A stretch of 64,000 nucleotides of DNA from Planococcus citri (Eukaryota > Arthropoda > Insecta > Hemiptera > Pseudococcidae): contig NC_088679.1 in assembly GCF_950023065.1 (NCBI RefSeq), positions 39,184,001-39,248,000 on the forward strand, read 5' to 3'. Positions 51,501-62,800 of this stretch are shown in pieces; positions within the stretch are counted from its first letter, which is position 1, and each line of letters begins with the position of its first letter. A program made the position numbers and the translations under genes. The notes under the pieces were generated by a model, which had not been told where the DNA came from, made no database searches, and saw nothing but the letters and a program-made list of their open reading frames with translations.

Positions 51501-54500
51501 GTAAAAATGAGTTTAAACTTGCTCGAAAATCCTTCCTGTATAATTAACCCAATTGCGGTGAGAGAACTTCATGGACTTTGATAAATCTGAGAAAAGGTGT
51601 AATCCCATACTTATCAAAGTGTCCCGTATAATTAATCAAGTCTTTTCTCTTTCGGGGGTATTTAACTTTTTGTAAATTAATGCTGTTGTCTGTTTAACTT
51701 CAACGATGAAAGGAATTTTTCTAGTTAGCGAATAACAAAGTAAACTTTCAAATTATCACATGCCAAAAACAACTGAAAAAAAAGTTTTGCCACGTGTTAT
51801 TATAAAAACATATGATGAGAGGAAAAAACACGTATGATGTGCTGATTACATACAGGGTGATCAAACATCTGCCATGTTTCAAATTTGAGCACCCTCTGGC
51901 ACAAAAGACGAGCAACTTGGTTTGAATAGGGGGCCAACTGCCAAGCTTGATCAAAGAGAGACTAGGTAGGTATAGTAGGTAACTATTATCATTCAATTAT
52001 TTGTTTCATAATATAATGGAAGGATCGGGAAACACTGCGGGATCTAATCTGAGAAATGAATGTAGACTACGAGATTCAAATTAATCCAGCAACTTTGAAT
52101 TAGTATGAATTCGCATGCCACACCAACATGATTTTTCAAACTTTTTTCTAAATTGCGAAACTGGAGGAGCACAGAGGGGGTCGCATATACAAAAGGTGCA
52201 TATTCGTACTCGATGCTCTTGAAAATCTTTTTCAATTTTTTGGTAAATATCTTGGCAATGTTTAGGGGTACCTATAGACAGAGAATGAGAGTCAGAAAGG
52301 TCAGATAAAAATAATAAACGTATACTTGAACATCTGAAACATACCAGATTTCGATAGGACGCTCTGTGTAGAGTAACCTATGTAGTTTTTCAACATCACT
52401 ACACATCTGATGAGGAATTATTCACATCACAGTGTTACGGTGACATTTCTACAAGCATAACCTAAACATAAGCTATTTTCGGCCTTGGTGCTTTTCTAAG
52501 AAATATGCGCAAATTAATTGAATAAAAATACCACCAGAAAGAGAATTACGAATGTTTTCGTAGAAATTTTCGAATATTTAGTAGGGGCACCAAAGAAAAT
52601 TTTTTCAAAACAATGAACCCGGGGACGTATAAAATTTTTACGATATTCCTTCGAAAATGGACCATTTTCCGACCACGAAACCAGCATCACATTTTTGAAA
52701 TCGAATTGCAAAACCAATTCAGAGGTTCTCAAAGTTATGAAAATTAAGTACCTCCATTATCATCTGTTTTGGCAGGTGAGTCCCTACCGGAAAGGGGTAG
52801 GGAAGTGGCTGTGGTATCAAATTACTCATATTGAATCATTCTTGAAATACCAACCCGCAACCACTCACATCCAGTTATCTTCAACACTACAATGGTTCCA
52901 GAAGTTGAATTTCCGATTTTTTCAAGTCGCGCAATCGAAAAACAATTCAAATGAAAAATATTCAGAATTTTGTGAGAATTCAAGAGATGTATATCAGTTC
53001 TTGCCCCAACATCGATACTGGTCCAAATAAGGAGGTAGAACTTGAAAGTCATCCAGAAAAAATGTCAGCTTTAGAGGTATGTTTGAAGGAAAAATATAAG
53101 CCTTCAAAAGAGCATATTTTTGGTACCCCTACCAACCTGTTTTGAAAAAAAAAACAGGCAAGTTTCAAAAAATATTTTTTCTTCGATCTCAAAAAATCAA
53201 AAATGTGATGACGGTTTCGTAAAGTCGGGAAATGCATGACCCACCTTCGAGGGGATGTCGCAAAAATGTATCATCTTTCCAGGTCCACTCTTTTGCGATT
53301 TTGAAACGATATAGACCAACTTGATACTCCTATTAATTGTTTTCATTTCAGCAAAAATAAATGAGCACTGCTCAAATAAATATGTTCGGTAAAGATACTA
53401 CGATACATAAAAGAAAACAAAAAGTCGTACACGTGTAACGTGTATACATCTCAATCTGTATGAAAAAAATAAGAACTTATAAATCATTTTAAAAAAACTT
53501 CAACATCGCTAAACGTTTCACAATCGGGGAAAAATTCGAGAAAAAAAAAGAAATACACGAAAAATAACTTTTCTCGGAATTTTGCAAGATTTTCAGACAG
53601 ATATATAAAAATATCTCTTCAATGGTTTAAAATATACCTTGAAGGTTCTCTTGAAAGTCGATATATAAGTAGGTAGGTATGTATATGCTATATACGGAGG
53701 TAGAATACGTATACCTAGCGTATGTCGCGAATCGTCAACAAAAACACTGCTTATCCAAAGGGTTTTATAATGAAAACGTAAAATTCCGTAAAACTCGGAT
53801 TTAATACGATGGAATTTGTGGAATTTGATTTTCTTACGTCTAATCTTGGTATGCCTAGGGTGAATAAAATTCACTCCTCAAATATGAGAAATTCCACATA
53901 CCACATCAATGTCTAAGATTTCATTAATAAACATAAAACCATCTGTGAGGATCATGTCGCAAATTGAATAAGTCGTCAAGTTATTGGAATGCGTAATTTG
54001 CCGGGTCCAGGTGACTGCTACGAGCGATTTGTTTACATTTTGTTACCTTTATCAATGAATAGGCCTATTTAGGCTACCTACCTACGTTCCATGCTCAAAA
54101 TTAAGCTCATCTGCGAGTGTGTAATTCTGTTTAGAAAATAACAGCTCCTAATTTTTTCAAATTTTATATTTTGTATTTGTTTTGTTTTTTTTTTGTTTTA
54201 GTTCACCCAGTCATTCAAGTTCCTAATCAGCTTGTGGGAGCACCTTACGGTACCAATGTTACGTTAGAATGCTACGTTGAAGCGTATCCCAAACCAATTA
54301 TTTATTGGGATAGAGAATCAGGTAAGACGAATCATTTTAAATTTCTAATTCAAAATTTTAAAGAAAAAAACTTTTTTATGGGTGTTTATAAGATTACAAG
54401 ATTATCACACTCGTTAGTATGGAGGTTTTAGATTTGGTTTGTGAAATGATTATTTTAAATTTTCGTTTTGAAAAATATTCTCTTGGAGATTCATAAAAGA

Positions 54501-57500
54501 AGATCTTTTAAAAATTTCAACAACCCAACCAAAAAGTTTAAAGGCTCTACGAAGTTTGAGTTCTCCAGAATGGCCCAAAAGTTGCATAAATATAAGCTAC
54601 TTAATGAAAGTATTTGAGGGGAGGAGGGGCTAAACTGTGTTTTTTTCCTTTAATTTTTTCATTTTTCACCAAATGCTGATAAAAATTTCGCGTTTTTTTA
54701 GATGGGTTCTAGAAAGTCCAAAGAACAAAACCTGCCCTTTGATGAATTATTTTTTTGAGAATATGTCAGACTTTTCAAAAAATTCTGTTTAGTTCCTGAT
54801 ATTGTATTAGAGTTTTCTAATCAATTCTCAGGCAAAAAAACACTCATGATTGGCCTTCAGAAAAAACTTCTCTTCTCTAAAAATTTTTTCAAATTTTTCT
54901 TTTCCTATTCTTATCAGTGTAAATAAGATATAATTTCGTAGAAAAATTCTACAACTTCAAGATTTCCAATCTATACAAATAAAAATGGTTCCACCAGACG
55001 GAATTCGGTTTTTAATCGGTAAAAAAAATTTAGTTCGTTGGGAGAGTCTCCAACGAGAAAATTTCCATTTGTAGGCTACTTGAAACCAGTAAAAAAAGAA
55101 TATTCAAAGGCGATAAGTAGATATTAAAATTAATTAGTTACGAAATCATAAAAAAATTTCAACGTTTGTGAAAAATACATTTTAAAAAATGTACATTTAC
55201 ATGACTAATTTCGGACGAAATTTCAAAAGACCAAATTTTCGCTCAATTACAAATAAAAAACGATATTTTTCTGAATATTTCCAAAATTATTAAATCATTT
55301 CACAATGAAACTTACCTTTTTTTTTTTCAAAATTAAATTTCAAAACATAATTAACAAGCGACTGTCACGAAATTATTATATTTTATATTAATTTTTCAGC
55401 TATAAAATTTCGCGACGCCAATTTTAAAAAGGTTTTAATATTCATTTACACGCGTTATTGTTCGTATTTTCGTTTTTTTCCCATCGTGTTTCGACAAAGT
55501 ATTTTGGTCTCTTTATTAAAAGCTTATTTTTTAACATCAAAGCTTATTCACTGTTGTGATCGTCAACAAAAGAATAACCGCGTTTATTTGGAAAAAAAGC
55601 GTCGCGAGTAATCTGGTGAAAATTAGTTTTTCGTAATCCTCTAAAGAAGCAACAAGATTTCTAAATGTGTGATGATTAAAAACGCGAGGAAATTATTTAC
55701 CTTTTTCGTGTCCTTGTAAGCGATAACGCCACTCGAACATTCCATTGTGAATTTTTTTTTCTCCTGAATAAAATTAGTTGATGTCTCAAAACGTCTAAAA
55801 CCTCTTTTTAGTTAGTTACCTACGTCATTTATAGTCTCTCGCTAAATTCTTAGCCTACTTTTCGCAGACGTACACAAAAGAATACATGAGAAAAAAACAA
55901 TCAGCCGCCAGACAGAGCTCTTAACAAATCTTTATTTCACAACATTTTCCGGATTTGTCACAAAAATACAACGCCGCTACACCTAGCTTATAAGTCTGAT
56001 CGTAAGACTTATTCAATTTTTTTTAAACCGAAAGACGCCATTTGCAAATAAAACCCGACACTTTAGTTTTTGAACCATGAACATCTTTAAACATTATTTT
56101 ATGAGAAGAGTGGAACTGAAATATTGCCGTTCTTTCGCAAACAGAAAATACTACGATTTGTAACAAATCAGATGCAAATTTTTCATTCCAATGTTGTTAA
56201 GTAAATGAAGAGCTGACGATATCCGGATTCATTATTTCGATAATTTATTCATCATAATTAACTACCTACCTATCGAAATCCAAGACAAATATTTACATAC
56301 ATTTTGCTTTCGTAACAAAAACGTCGGGTTAAATTGGTCTGATCGTATTGTACAGATATCATTTTCGCTCTGTGAAATGATTATGAGTACAAAATAGACT
56401 ACAAACGTTTTCGTAATCACGCGTTTTCTGTTTTGTTTTTTCAAAGCGGTGGATGAATGTACTTCAGGGTGGAAGGGTGGACTGTGAAAAAAATCTCAAA
56501 AAATTCTGACCAAATTTTATGCAGACCTTAATTTTGAGTTAAGGGTCATTCTTACTATGGAGATTACAATTTTTTCGAGATATTATTTTTTTTAAAAGTC
56601 ATTACCTTGATTAAATGAAATCAGGCGATACTTCGCTCTTTTAAAAATTAGGACAACGCACATTTTGAGCCAAGGTTATTTCCACTCAAACCCCTTCAAT
56701 CTTACGCCAAACCAAACATAAATACTTATCAAATTTGAGTGAATTTCGTTGAATTTTCTTTGGCTGATATGACCTTATAGTCTGTAAAAAAAATTAAAAC
56801 TGAAAAAAAAAATCAAACACGCGTAAAATCGATGAAAATGGACTTCTGTGACACAAAAACATTATTTTGTGAATGCTGATCCCATTCCACTTCCACTCAT
56901 AAGTCTGTCAAAAAGTTTCAAAATTCAAAACGCTTGGTTTGGTTCCTGGTAAGAAAGGAAAATAGGTAATTCATATTGCTAAAAGTTTGCTTCATTGATT
57001 TATCTCCATACCTACTTATAAATTTTTTAATGCACTTTAATAAATAAAAATTCATACCTAGGTGATAGTTGAAAAAAAAAATCAATAAAACATCCATGTG
57101 GTTCAATAACTATACCAACATCATTTTAATAATACCTACTCGTATGGAAATTCATATGATTGGAAATAACTTTTCATTACCACAGAGCAAATCATTTTTT
57201 TAAAAAAATATGTTAATGTTGCTATAGCTGCATCGAAACATTTTTTTTTTGTCGTAATTTTGTGAAAATAAAGTGAACATCTTTCCTATGAATAAGTTAT
57301 TAGTTGGCGTATACATCGGCCATGTGTTTATTTGCATAAGACTATTAGATATGTTTCCATCGGTTAATAAGTACCTACCTAGGTACCTATAAAATTAATA
57401 TCACGTCATCAGTCATCATCTCCATGAGGATGTCAAAATTATATAAATAAGTATTGTATTAGGTATACCTACAGAAAAATATCCAGATATGACGTTTTCA

Positions 57501-59840
57501 TTCCAAAATTTATATTTTATATTTCGTGATAGAAAATATCCATTTAACGTTAAATCTGCTCCTTTTCCTTCCCTCTATAAGCTACACACAAGTTAAAACA
57601 CACCCCTAACGCAAACAAAAAGTAATTTTCGCCATAAAAAAACTTACACAGGGAAAAAACTTGTTCGTTTACGAAGCTAAATTCTTAATACCTCAATGAG
57701 CTCAACTTAAACGGTTTCATTTAACAAGAAGTTATACTTAATCGAAGGGTAAAAAAAGGCGATCAAAAACAACATCTTTCGGTTGACCCGGTAATAAAGC
57801 TATTATCAAAATATATAGCTTATTTTGCAGCGGAAATAGTTCTGGTTATTTAATTATCAAAAATGTCAGAAATTGTTCGGTTATCGTTTCATCCCCAACA
57901 CTGTAATCGTGTATACTCGAAATAAAGAATACAGAAAAAAAAATACGTATAGAAAAAACGAAAGTTACATTTTCTATCTGTGAGAATAGAAGGTCGTTTA
58001 TTCTTTTTGATAGTGAACGCGATATCCTACAAAGAGTTATATATTTCTTGAAAGCTTCCGGCATCGAATTCTATCTGAAATCAAAAACAGACTTATCTAC
58101 CTTTAGAGCATTTGACAAATTTATTTAGACCGAAATAAAGCAAGAGTTTTTAATGTGATTCGATGTTTTTCAAAAAATCGTTTGTTTTTATTCCTATCCT
58201 ATACAGGGTGATTCAGATAAGATGTGACATATGTATCAACACCACGTATTCTACTCATCAATCCGAGTCAATGAAGCTGTGCACTTGATAAGTTTTAATC
58301 CCTTCATTACAGACTTATTCGGTTTTAAGGAGACAGGAAGGGGGCGGGGTGAAGGGATTTCACATAAAATTGGCCATTTTGGAAATTGTCGTGAAATTGT
58401 AAGAAAAATAAAAAGCGAATTCATAGCTTATTCACTTTTGCGCAGTAGGTAGGTAATAGGTATACTATAAGACATATATTCATACGATACACTGTCAGAT
58501 GATTGTCCATTTCATGAAAATGCTCTCCTCGTAAAGAAATCTATTACTTGTTCGCTTAAAAATTCCGACATTAAAGACGCACACATTTGTAAATGTATTT
58601 TACGCTGGTTGGCGTAAAAAGCAAGACAACTGTTACGCAATTTTTATGAAAAAAAAAATCCGAACAAAAGAAAATATTTTCGAGCTTAATGTAGTGTTAA
58701 AAAAATTCGCATCCATATATAAAATCATAATGTTAACAAAAAATTTCAATATAAAATACAGGAAGTACCTAGTCAAAAAAGAAGTAGGTACCCATTAATA
58801 ACCATTATAACAAACTGTCTTTCAACGGTACTTTTCTCTGTATCAAATATTCCCCCGAGAATTTCTGTTTTTGTGTCATTTTGCTATATTCAAGCATGCA
58901 TTACCTTTTCCGCCGACATCAGCCTTCGGTCATACAGTTGTAAAATGCATTTTCTATGTCATTTAAATCTACCTGTCAAGCTCAATATTGTTTCACCGCT
59001 GAAATGTCCGTAAAAGTAGTACCCATTTTCGTACTTCGTATTTTTTTCGTTGCATTTTCAGTCGCGTGAAAAATAGTTATTAAATTTTATCCGTCGCCTA
59101 CATTTTGATAATTTAGGCCAATAAATACAGGATAGGATGAAATCATTGTTTTTATAAAATGAAAATGGTAAATAATTTTTGAAAATTAAAAAAAGAAATG
59201 GCTCCGTCAAAAATTTTATCTTTGGTCACTCCATAATCCATTTATTAATGTCATTTTGAAATTCCATCTTTGATTTTTTAAAAATGGACTTATTGTTTGA
59301 AGAGCAAAATTTGCCGCTTCAAGTAACAAATTGGCTCAAAAATATGTATTAAAAAAATGAAATTAGATCATAGTTTATGGAATAAAAATTTCATAAATAT
59401 TTTTCATCAATGAATCTCTGTAAAAAAAAAAAAAAAAACAACAACAACCTCAACTAAGTATACATATCTATCGTACTTAGGTATGCCATTCATTCTAAAC
59501 CTTGAAAGTTGAAACAGAAAATTCCTTCAGGCTAAGAATACACTTAAAAGCAACAGTGCAACGATATTGTCGAACAGAACAAGACATTACTGCCGCCAAC
59601 GCCAATCGCAAATTCGCTATATCTACTCCTTTTTTTTTTTTTTTTTTTTTTTTTTTGTTCGTTCACCAGGTGGAATGATTGCTACAAATGAAAAATACGA
59701 AACAACCTACGAACACAGGTCACAATTTGAAACTAAAATGACCCTCGTGGTGAAGAATTTCCAACCAAGTGACATAGGCTCGTATAAATGCAACGCGAAA
59801 AATTCTGTTGGAGATGTAGAAAGCAGTATCAGACTTTATG
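27464..59840 (+). CDS. DIP/lachesin-like cell-surface protein with three Ig domains, gene incomplete at 3' end
   Basis: Seven exons (27464-27560, 37615-37721, 38576-38761, 44445-44634, 45181-45309, 54202-54321, 59670-59840) join in frame to 333 complete codons. The protein begins with a signal peptide (hydrophobic LCIIFLFVCFNLISG at 15-29). Ig1 has Cys59, Trp71 and the YMC Cys120; Ig2 has Cys163, Trp175 and YLC Cys217; Ig3 has Cys260, Trp272 and YKC Cys317. Sequons lie at Asn46 and Asn255. QINTDPMKSQ and CIASNGIPPSVSKR are hallmarks of insect Dpr-interacting proteins (DIPs), lachesin and IgLON relatives, neuronal surface proteins that bind Dpr partners in synaptic recognition; membership is known-family reasoning. 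The member (alpha to lambda) is not resolved. The C-terminal part, expected to carry an anchor signal, lies after a phase-1 intron and is not found in the window. Confidence 0.92.
28627..28864. mobile_element. piggyBac-type MITE candidate, 238 bp, flanked by TTAA
   Basis: TTAA at 28623-28626 is followed by GAGCATATTCCCAATACA. On the right, the reverse complement of the end reads GGGCATATTCCCGATACA and abuts TTAA at 28865-28868. That is 16 of 18 matching terminal bases with a TTAA duplication, the target of piggyBac elements. There is no coding capacity. The terminal inverted repeat is short, so chance is less excluded than for the hAT copies. Confidence 0.6.
33060..33083 (+). other. G-quadruplex-type G run
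   Basis: Four G tracts (7, 5, 6 and 3 G) are separated by single A residues, a textbook intramolecular G-quadruplex pattern. It lies next to a GGCGGCGACGGTGGCG segment and within a GC-richer zone of an otherwise AT-rich intron, on the coding strand of the Ig gene. Confidence 0.7.
37615..37721 (+). CDS. Ig gene exon: first half of Ig1
   Basis: The acceptor TTTACAG ends at 37614 and the donor GTAAGC starts at 37722 in phase 0. It encodes GLNQPPDFIQPIANQTV, PLGRDATFTC (Cys59) and LVLNLGGYR. Asn46 is a potential N-glycosylation site. The frame continues with the next exon at IGWVK. Confidence 0.9.
38576..38761 (+). CDS. Ig gene exon: second half of Ig1
   Basis: This 186-nt exon has phase 0 at both ends, with acceptor ATTTCAG and donor GTAATT. 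It encodes IGWVKTDSKAIQAIHDHVI, THNPRVWVS, TWNLHIKNVQEEDRGQYMCQ (core Trp71 and disulfide Cys120) and INTDPMKSQ. This block is strongly conserved across DIP/lachesin proteins. Confidence 0.95.
38970..39370 (+). repeat. Dispersed repeat, copy A
   Basis: It contains TCAAGACCACTTTTAGGGTT, GCGATTGAAAATTTGCAAAT and CGTGTTTTGAAAAT, followed by a segment with CTGAACTGGGGAAATATTTT. The same order of segments is seen in copies B and C of this intron. Confidence 0.7.
41544..41561. repeat. TAGG microsatellite
   Basis: GTAG is repeated about 4.5 times in tandem. Shorter GTAGGTAG / CCTACCTA runs are scattered throughout the window, for example near 21905, 40850 and 42785, as a characteristic low-complexity motif of this genome. 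Confidence 0.7.
43540..43900 (+). repeat. Dispersed repeat, copy B (forward arm of an inverted pair)
   Basis: It contains CCAAGACCACTTTTAGAGTT, GTGGTTGAAAATTCGAAAAT, CGTGTTTTGAAAATATTTTC and TTTCCGAAACTGGAAGAA, the same order as copy A but more diverged. It pairs with copy C around a centre near 43905. Confidence 0.65.
43940..44260 (-). repeat. Dispersed repeat, copy C (inverted arm)
   Basis: The reverse complement reads TCAAGACCACTTTTAGGGTT, then TGAAAATTTGCAAATTGC, CGTGTTTTGAAAATATTTTC and TTTCCGGAACTGGAAGAA. It is closer to copy A than to its inverted neighbour B, suggesting an independent insertion rather than a recent inverted duplication. Confidence 0.65.
44445..44634 (+). CDS. Ig gene exon: first part of Ig2
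   Basis: The acceptor GGTTATAG ends at 44444 and the donor GTAAGT starts at 44635 in phase 1. It encodes IGYLDVVIPPDIVYEETSSD, VPEGGSVKLVC (Cys163) and ARGYPKPHITWRRED (Trp175). The rest is a variable acidic/basic loop ending in KER. Confidence 0.95.
45181..45309 (+). CDS. Ig gene exon: second part of Ig2
   Basis: The acceptor TTTTCCAACAG ends at 45180 and the donor GTAAGT starts at 45310 in phase 1. It encodes VNIHEGEVLKLVRLSRTEMG, AYLC (Cys217), IASNGIPPSVSKR and ITISVH. It is too short for a standard ORF cut-off but unambiguous by family pattern and splice phase. Confidence 0.93.
48621..48715. repeat. Cluster of short ACCATTGG/CCAATGGT palindromes
   Basis: Repeated and mutually complementary motifs (ACCACTGGTAACCATTGGTA, ATACCAATGGTACCAATGGT, ATTACCATTGG) fill about 95 bp, preceded by related CCACTTG and CACTGATACTT segments from about 48577. 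The origin is unknown. Confidence 0.55.
50651..50816. mobile_element. Harbinger-type MITE candidate, 166 bp, perfect 30-bp TIRs, TTA duplication
   Basis: The left 30 bases (starting GTGTACGGTTATAGTGAAGC) are the exact reverse complement of the right 30 bases (50787-50816). TTA flanks both sides (50648-50650 and 50817-50819), the 3-bp target duplication of PIF/Harbinger elements. A TA-duplicating family would fit the same bases less well. The interior has no coding potential. Perfect TIRs suggest a recent insertion. Confidence 0.78.
54202..54321 (+). CDS. Ig gene exon: first part of Ig3
   Basis: The acceptor TTTGTTTTAG ends at 54201 and the donor GTAAGA starts at 54322 in phase 1. With the split codon it encodes FHPVIQVPNQLVGAPYGTNV, TLEC (Cys260), YVEAYPKPIIYWDRES (Trp272). 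Asn255-Val-Thr is an N-glycosylation sequon. Confidence 0.94.
54322..59669 (+). other. Ig gene intron 6 (5.3 kb)
   Basis: AT-rich DNA ending in a 27-T polypyrimidine tract (59630-59656) before the acceptor GTTCACCAG. ACAGGGTGATTCAGATAA at 58204 resembles the start of the element-like stretch in intron 5. No exon is recognised. Confidence 0.7.
59670..59840 (+). CDS. Ig gene exon: second part of Ig3
   Basis: The exon is 171 nt and the donor GTAAGT starts at 59841 in phase 1. It encodes GGMIATNEKYETTYEHRSQ, FETKMTLVVKNFQPSDIGSY, KC (Cys317), NAKNSVGDVESSIRLY. This closes the third Ig domain. The donor is perfect and reading on gives no anchor sequence, so at least one more exon must follow. Confidence 0.94.
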
Positions 59841-62800
59841 GTAAGTTCAAATACATATTATTAAAATATTCGTATGTAAGTACGAGTATCTAGTTAGACT
59901 TGCGTACAAACATTTATAATGTAGGTAGGATAGCTAGGTACCTTTTCAGGTAATATTTTAAAAACTCGAACAAGTAGATAGGTATTAGGTACCTGCCTAT
60001 CTAGTGAAGTGATGACCATTTTTCAATGCTTACAAGACAAAATCTATACGCCTACAGTATAGTCAATTAGAGAAACGAGGGAAAAAAAATAGTTCGATAA
60101 TAATTACGTTCGAAAAGAATTTGACGAAGCAAAATGTAAATCAACACTAAATGAAGTTTGTAGTTGGAAAAGTGTAAAAGCTTTAATTACGAGTAAATCC
60201 GAATTTGCTCGACGAACAATGATTACGATGCGGTTTAGGTACTTTTTTAGAATACTCTCAAATATCTAACAACATTAACTACACAGGACTTGTTTTCAAG
60301 TGTATGTAAGAGGTTCCCCAGAATCGAAATTATTCCCTATACGGATAGTATTCCAAACAACCTTTTCTACATAATCATCACACTTGGGATGCAACTTTTC
60401 GAAACCGTTTGTTTGATGTGTAGTATTTCGTTACGTATTATTAACGGATTCTCATTTTTACTTTCTGAACAGCGCGTAGCGTTGTAAGGAAAGTATTGTT
60501 TTCCCTCGAAAAATCGATTTCGAGATTTTCACGGATGTACGAGTAGTTGTTTTGAGGTGCTAGAAGAATTTTGAGACCATTTTGAGCGAAATGAATGCGT
60601 GTGTGTATATGGTCAAAATGTTGTGAACATGATTGAAGACGCTGTAATTGAGATAACGAATTCAAATTTGAATAGGAGATAATTAAGAATAATTTGAGGA
60701 CGATTTTGTAAACTTTTCGGCGTGATTGATACCATAGATGAATTTTAATGAGCATTTTTCGCAAAAAGTGACGCACTATGTGCTTTGCGGCGAGGTAAAC
60801 TAGTTGAGTGGAAAGATGGCCGGTCTGTAGATTCGTTATCGTTGTGTAGTGAACTGGTTACGTTGCTCCTGCTTAGCGGCGCAACGAGTCGAGAATGGGT
60901 TGGTTCTTTTGATGCAGTTGGGTAATTCTCAAAAAAAGGTAAAAATCGTGTACATACATGGCAAATTTCTCAAAGGTTTTAGCATGAAATTTTTTTTTTT
61001 GGTCCATTCAAGGATCATCCCCCACACATTTCACATATGGTATTGAGATTTTCAGTCCCTCACTTCATTGGTGTACATTCGATTTTATACCCCAAATGTC
61101 CTTCGACTTGGCTGTCACACGCCATGTTTTTGAAAATGAATGTTATAGTGTTATGAACTTCATTTTTTTTGGGAAAAATTGACACATTCTCATTATCATA
61201 GAACACGGAGGTCCATTATTGTGCAAATTGCAATATTGCAATAAGTCCATAGGAAGCTCACATTTCACATTTGAAAACTGTCACACACTTTTTGCGCAAA
61301 TTTTAGAGCAATTTTCAATTATTTTTGGTAGCTTCCCAATCCAACATTTCTTTCTGGCGAGTGGCTGCACTGGTTCACTGTTCTCATAGAAATGTTACCA
61401 CGCAATGTTATTTTCAAAACCTACGCAATGGCTCGTTCTGATCGTACTTATCTCTGAAAATTTGATATTTCGAAAAATCGGTGTCCTTCGGCTTGCCTTT
61501 TTATTTACCCCGATGAACCCGCCAAAAACGATAATTGAGAAAGGGAAATTATTCTACATGATAAGTACACATTTATTACGTGTTAAAAATCGAATAATGT
61601 CCAGTAGGTAAGGCTAGAAATGAAAAAACGTTGAGATTGTCCTTCGGCTTGTCCAGCGCCCATTTGTCCTTCGACTTGGCCAAATTTCAGACAGCTGTAC
61701 TTTCATCGCGCTAGTCGACATATTACACAATAATAATACATATAAGCAAAATTTGACGCATGTTCTCCCTCCCCACGCCTCACCTCTACTCCTACCAAAA
61801 AAAATAAGTCCAGATTCGAACTCTGCGCAGTGAAAAACATAAATCGACATATTACACGATAATATAAGCAAAATTTGACATTCTCCCCCTCCCCACGCCT
61901 CACCTACCACCTCTACATAACGAATTCTACGACCTCGAAAACATATCAATCGACATATTACACATCGATGAGGGTCGAATCCTAATTATCGTCGTTTTAG
62001 GAAGGGGGTCAGGGCCCACAAGGGGGGAATTGAATTGAGGCCAACGCTAGAACAGGGATCTGGGACACCTATACAAATGATTCCCACTTGAAATTTTCCA
62101 AAAAAATGATTTTTGTTTTTTAAAATTATGCACATCAAAATTGACCTTTTTTTTTTAGAATCACCCAGTTGCAGTGTTACCATTTGTACACATTTTTTCG
62201 TGCTCATCAAATATTTACTATTGCTAATTGAATTTTTTAAAAACATTTTCGTTTTCCCTGATCGAAAAGTTTGTGTTACTTGCATCACAGTTTGTTATTT
62301 TCTACAAGTATTTTATATCTGAGTAATTTTCCATAGAGTACTTTTTTGGCTGAAAAAAAAACTGTCCAATATAAATACAAAATAGATATCATGGGTATTT
62401 TTATAAAGTAAAAAAAAATACAAAAAATCAGTTTCTGTGTAGCTAAAAGTAAATAAAAATCGAAATCAAGTAAACGCGAATGCGAAACACATCGTTTTTT
62501 CCATTCGATACCAAATGTAGGCAATTATTACACGTTGTACGAATGAGTAGATATTTTGTAAAATTAAGTTATTTTTTTTTTTTGTTTTAAACAATGTAGT
62601 CAGTTTGTATTCGCATTAAGGAAATATTTATGGTTTAAAAAAAAACTCAGAAATGTCGGTGTGTGGGCATGCTTACCATTATGCGCGCAGGTACAATTTT
62701 ACACCGAAACTTGGGAACAAGTAGGTAAGATACGCGAAGAATTTATCGTCAGTTGGCGGGTAATTTGAGAAAAACTGTCAAAAAACTAACATTTCATACG

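Larger units (their letters stand above)
45310..54201 (+). other. Ig gene intron 5 (8.9 kb)
   Basis: AT-rich intron containing a Harbinger-type MITE (50651-50816) and a cluster of TACCAATGGTA palindromes (48621-48715). A stretch at about 51851-52400 begins ACAGGGTGATCAAACATC, a typical end sequence of dispersed insect repeats. No nested gene is recognised. Confidence 0.7.

Noticed and set aside
52695..53030. 111-codon open frame in Ig intron 5
   Set aside because: No domain-like composition, overlaps another opening on the minus strand, and has no family similarity I can name.
61614..61949. 111-codon minus-strand open frame
   Set aside because: It spans the 129-bp tandem duplication, and its repeated RRGEGE-type peptide is a by-product of the repeat.
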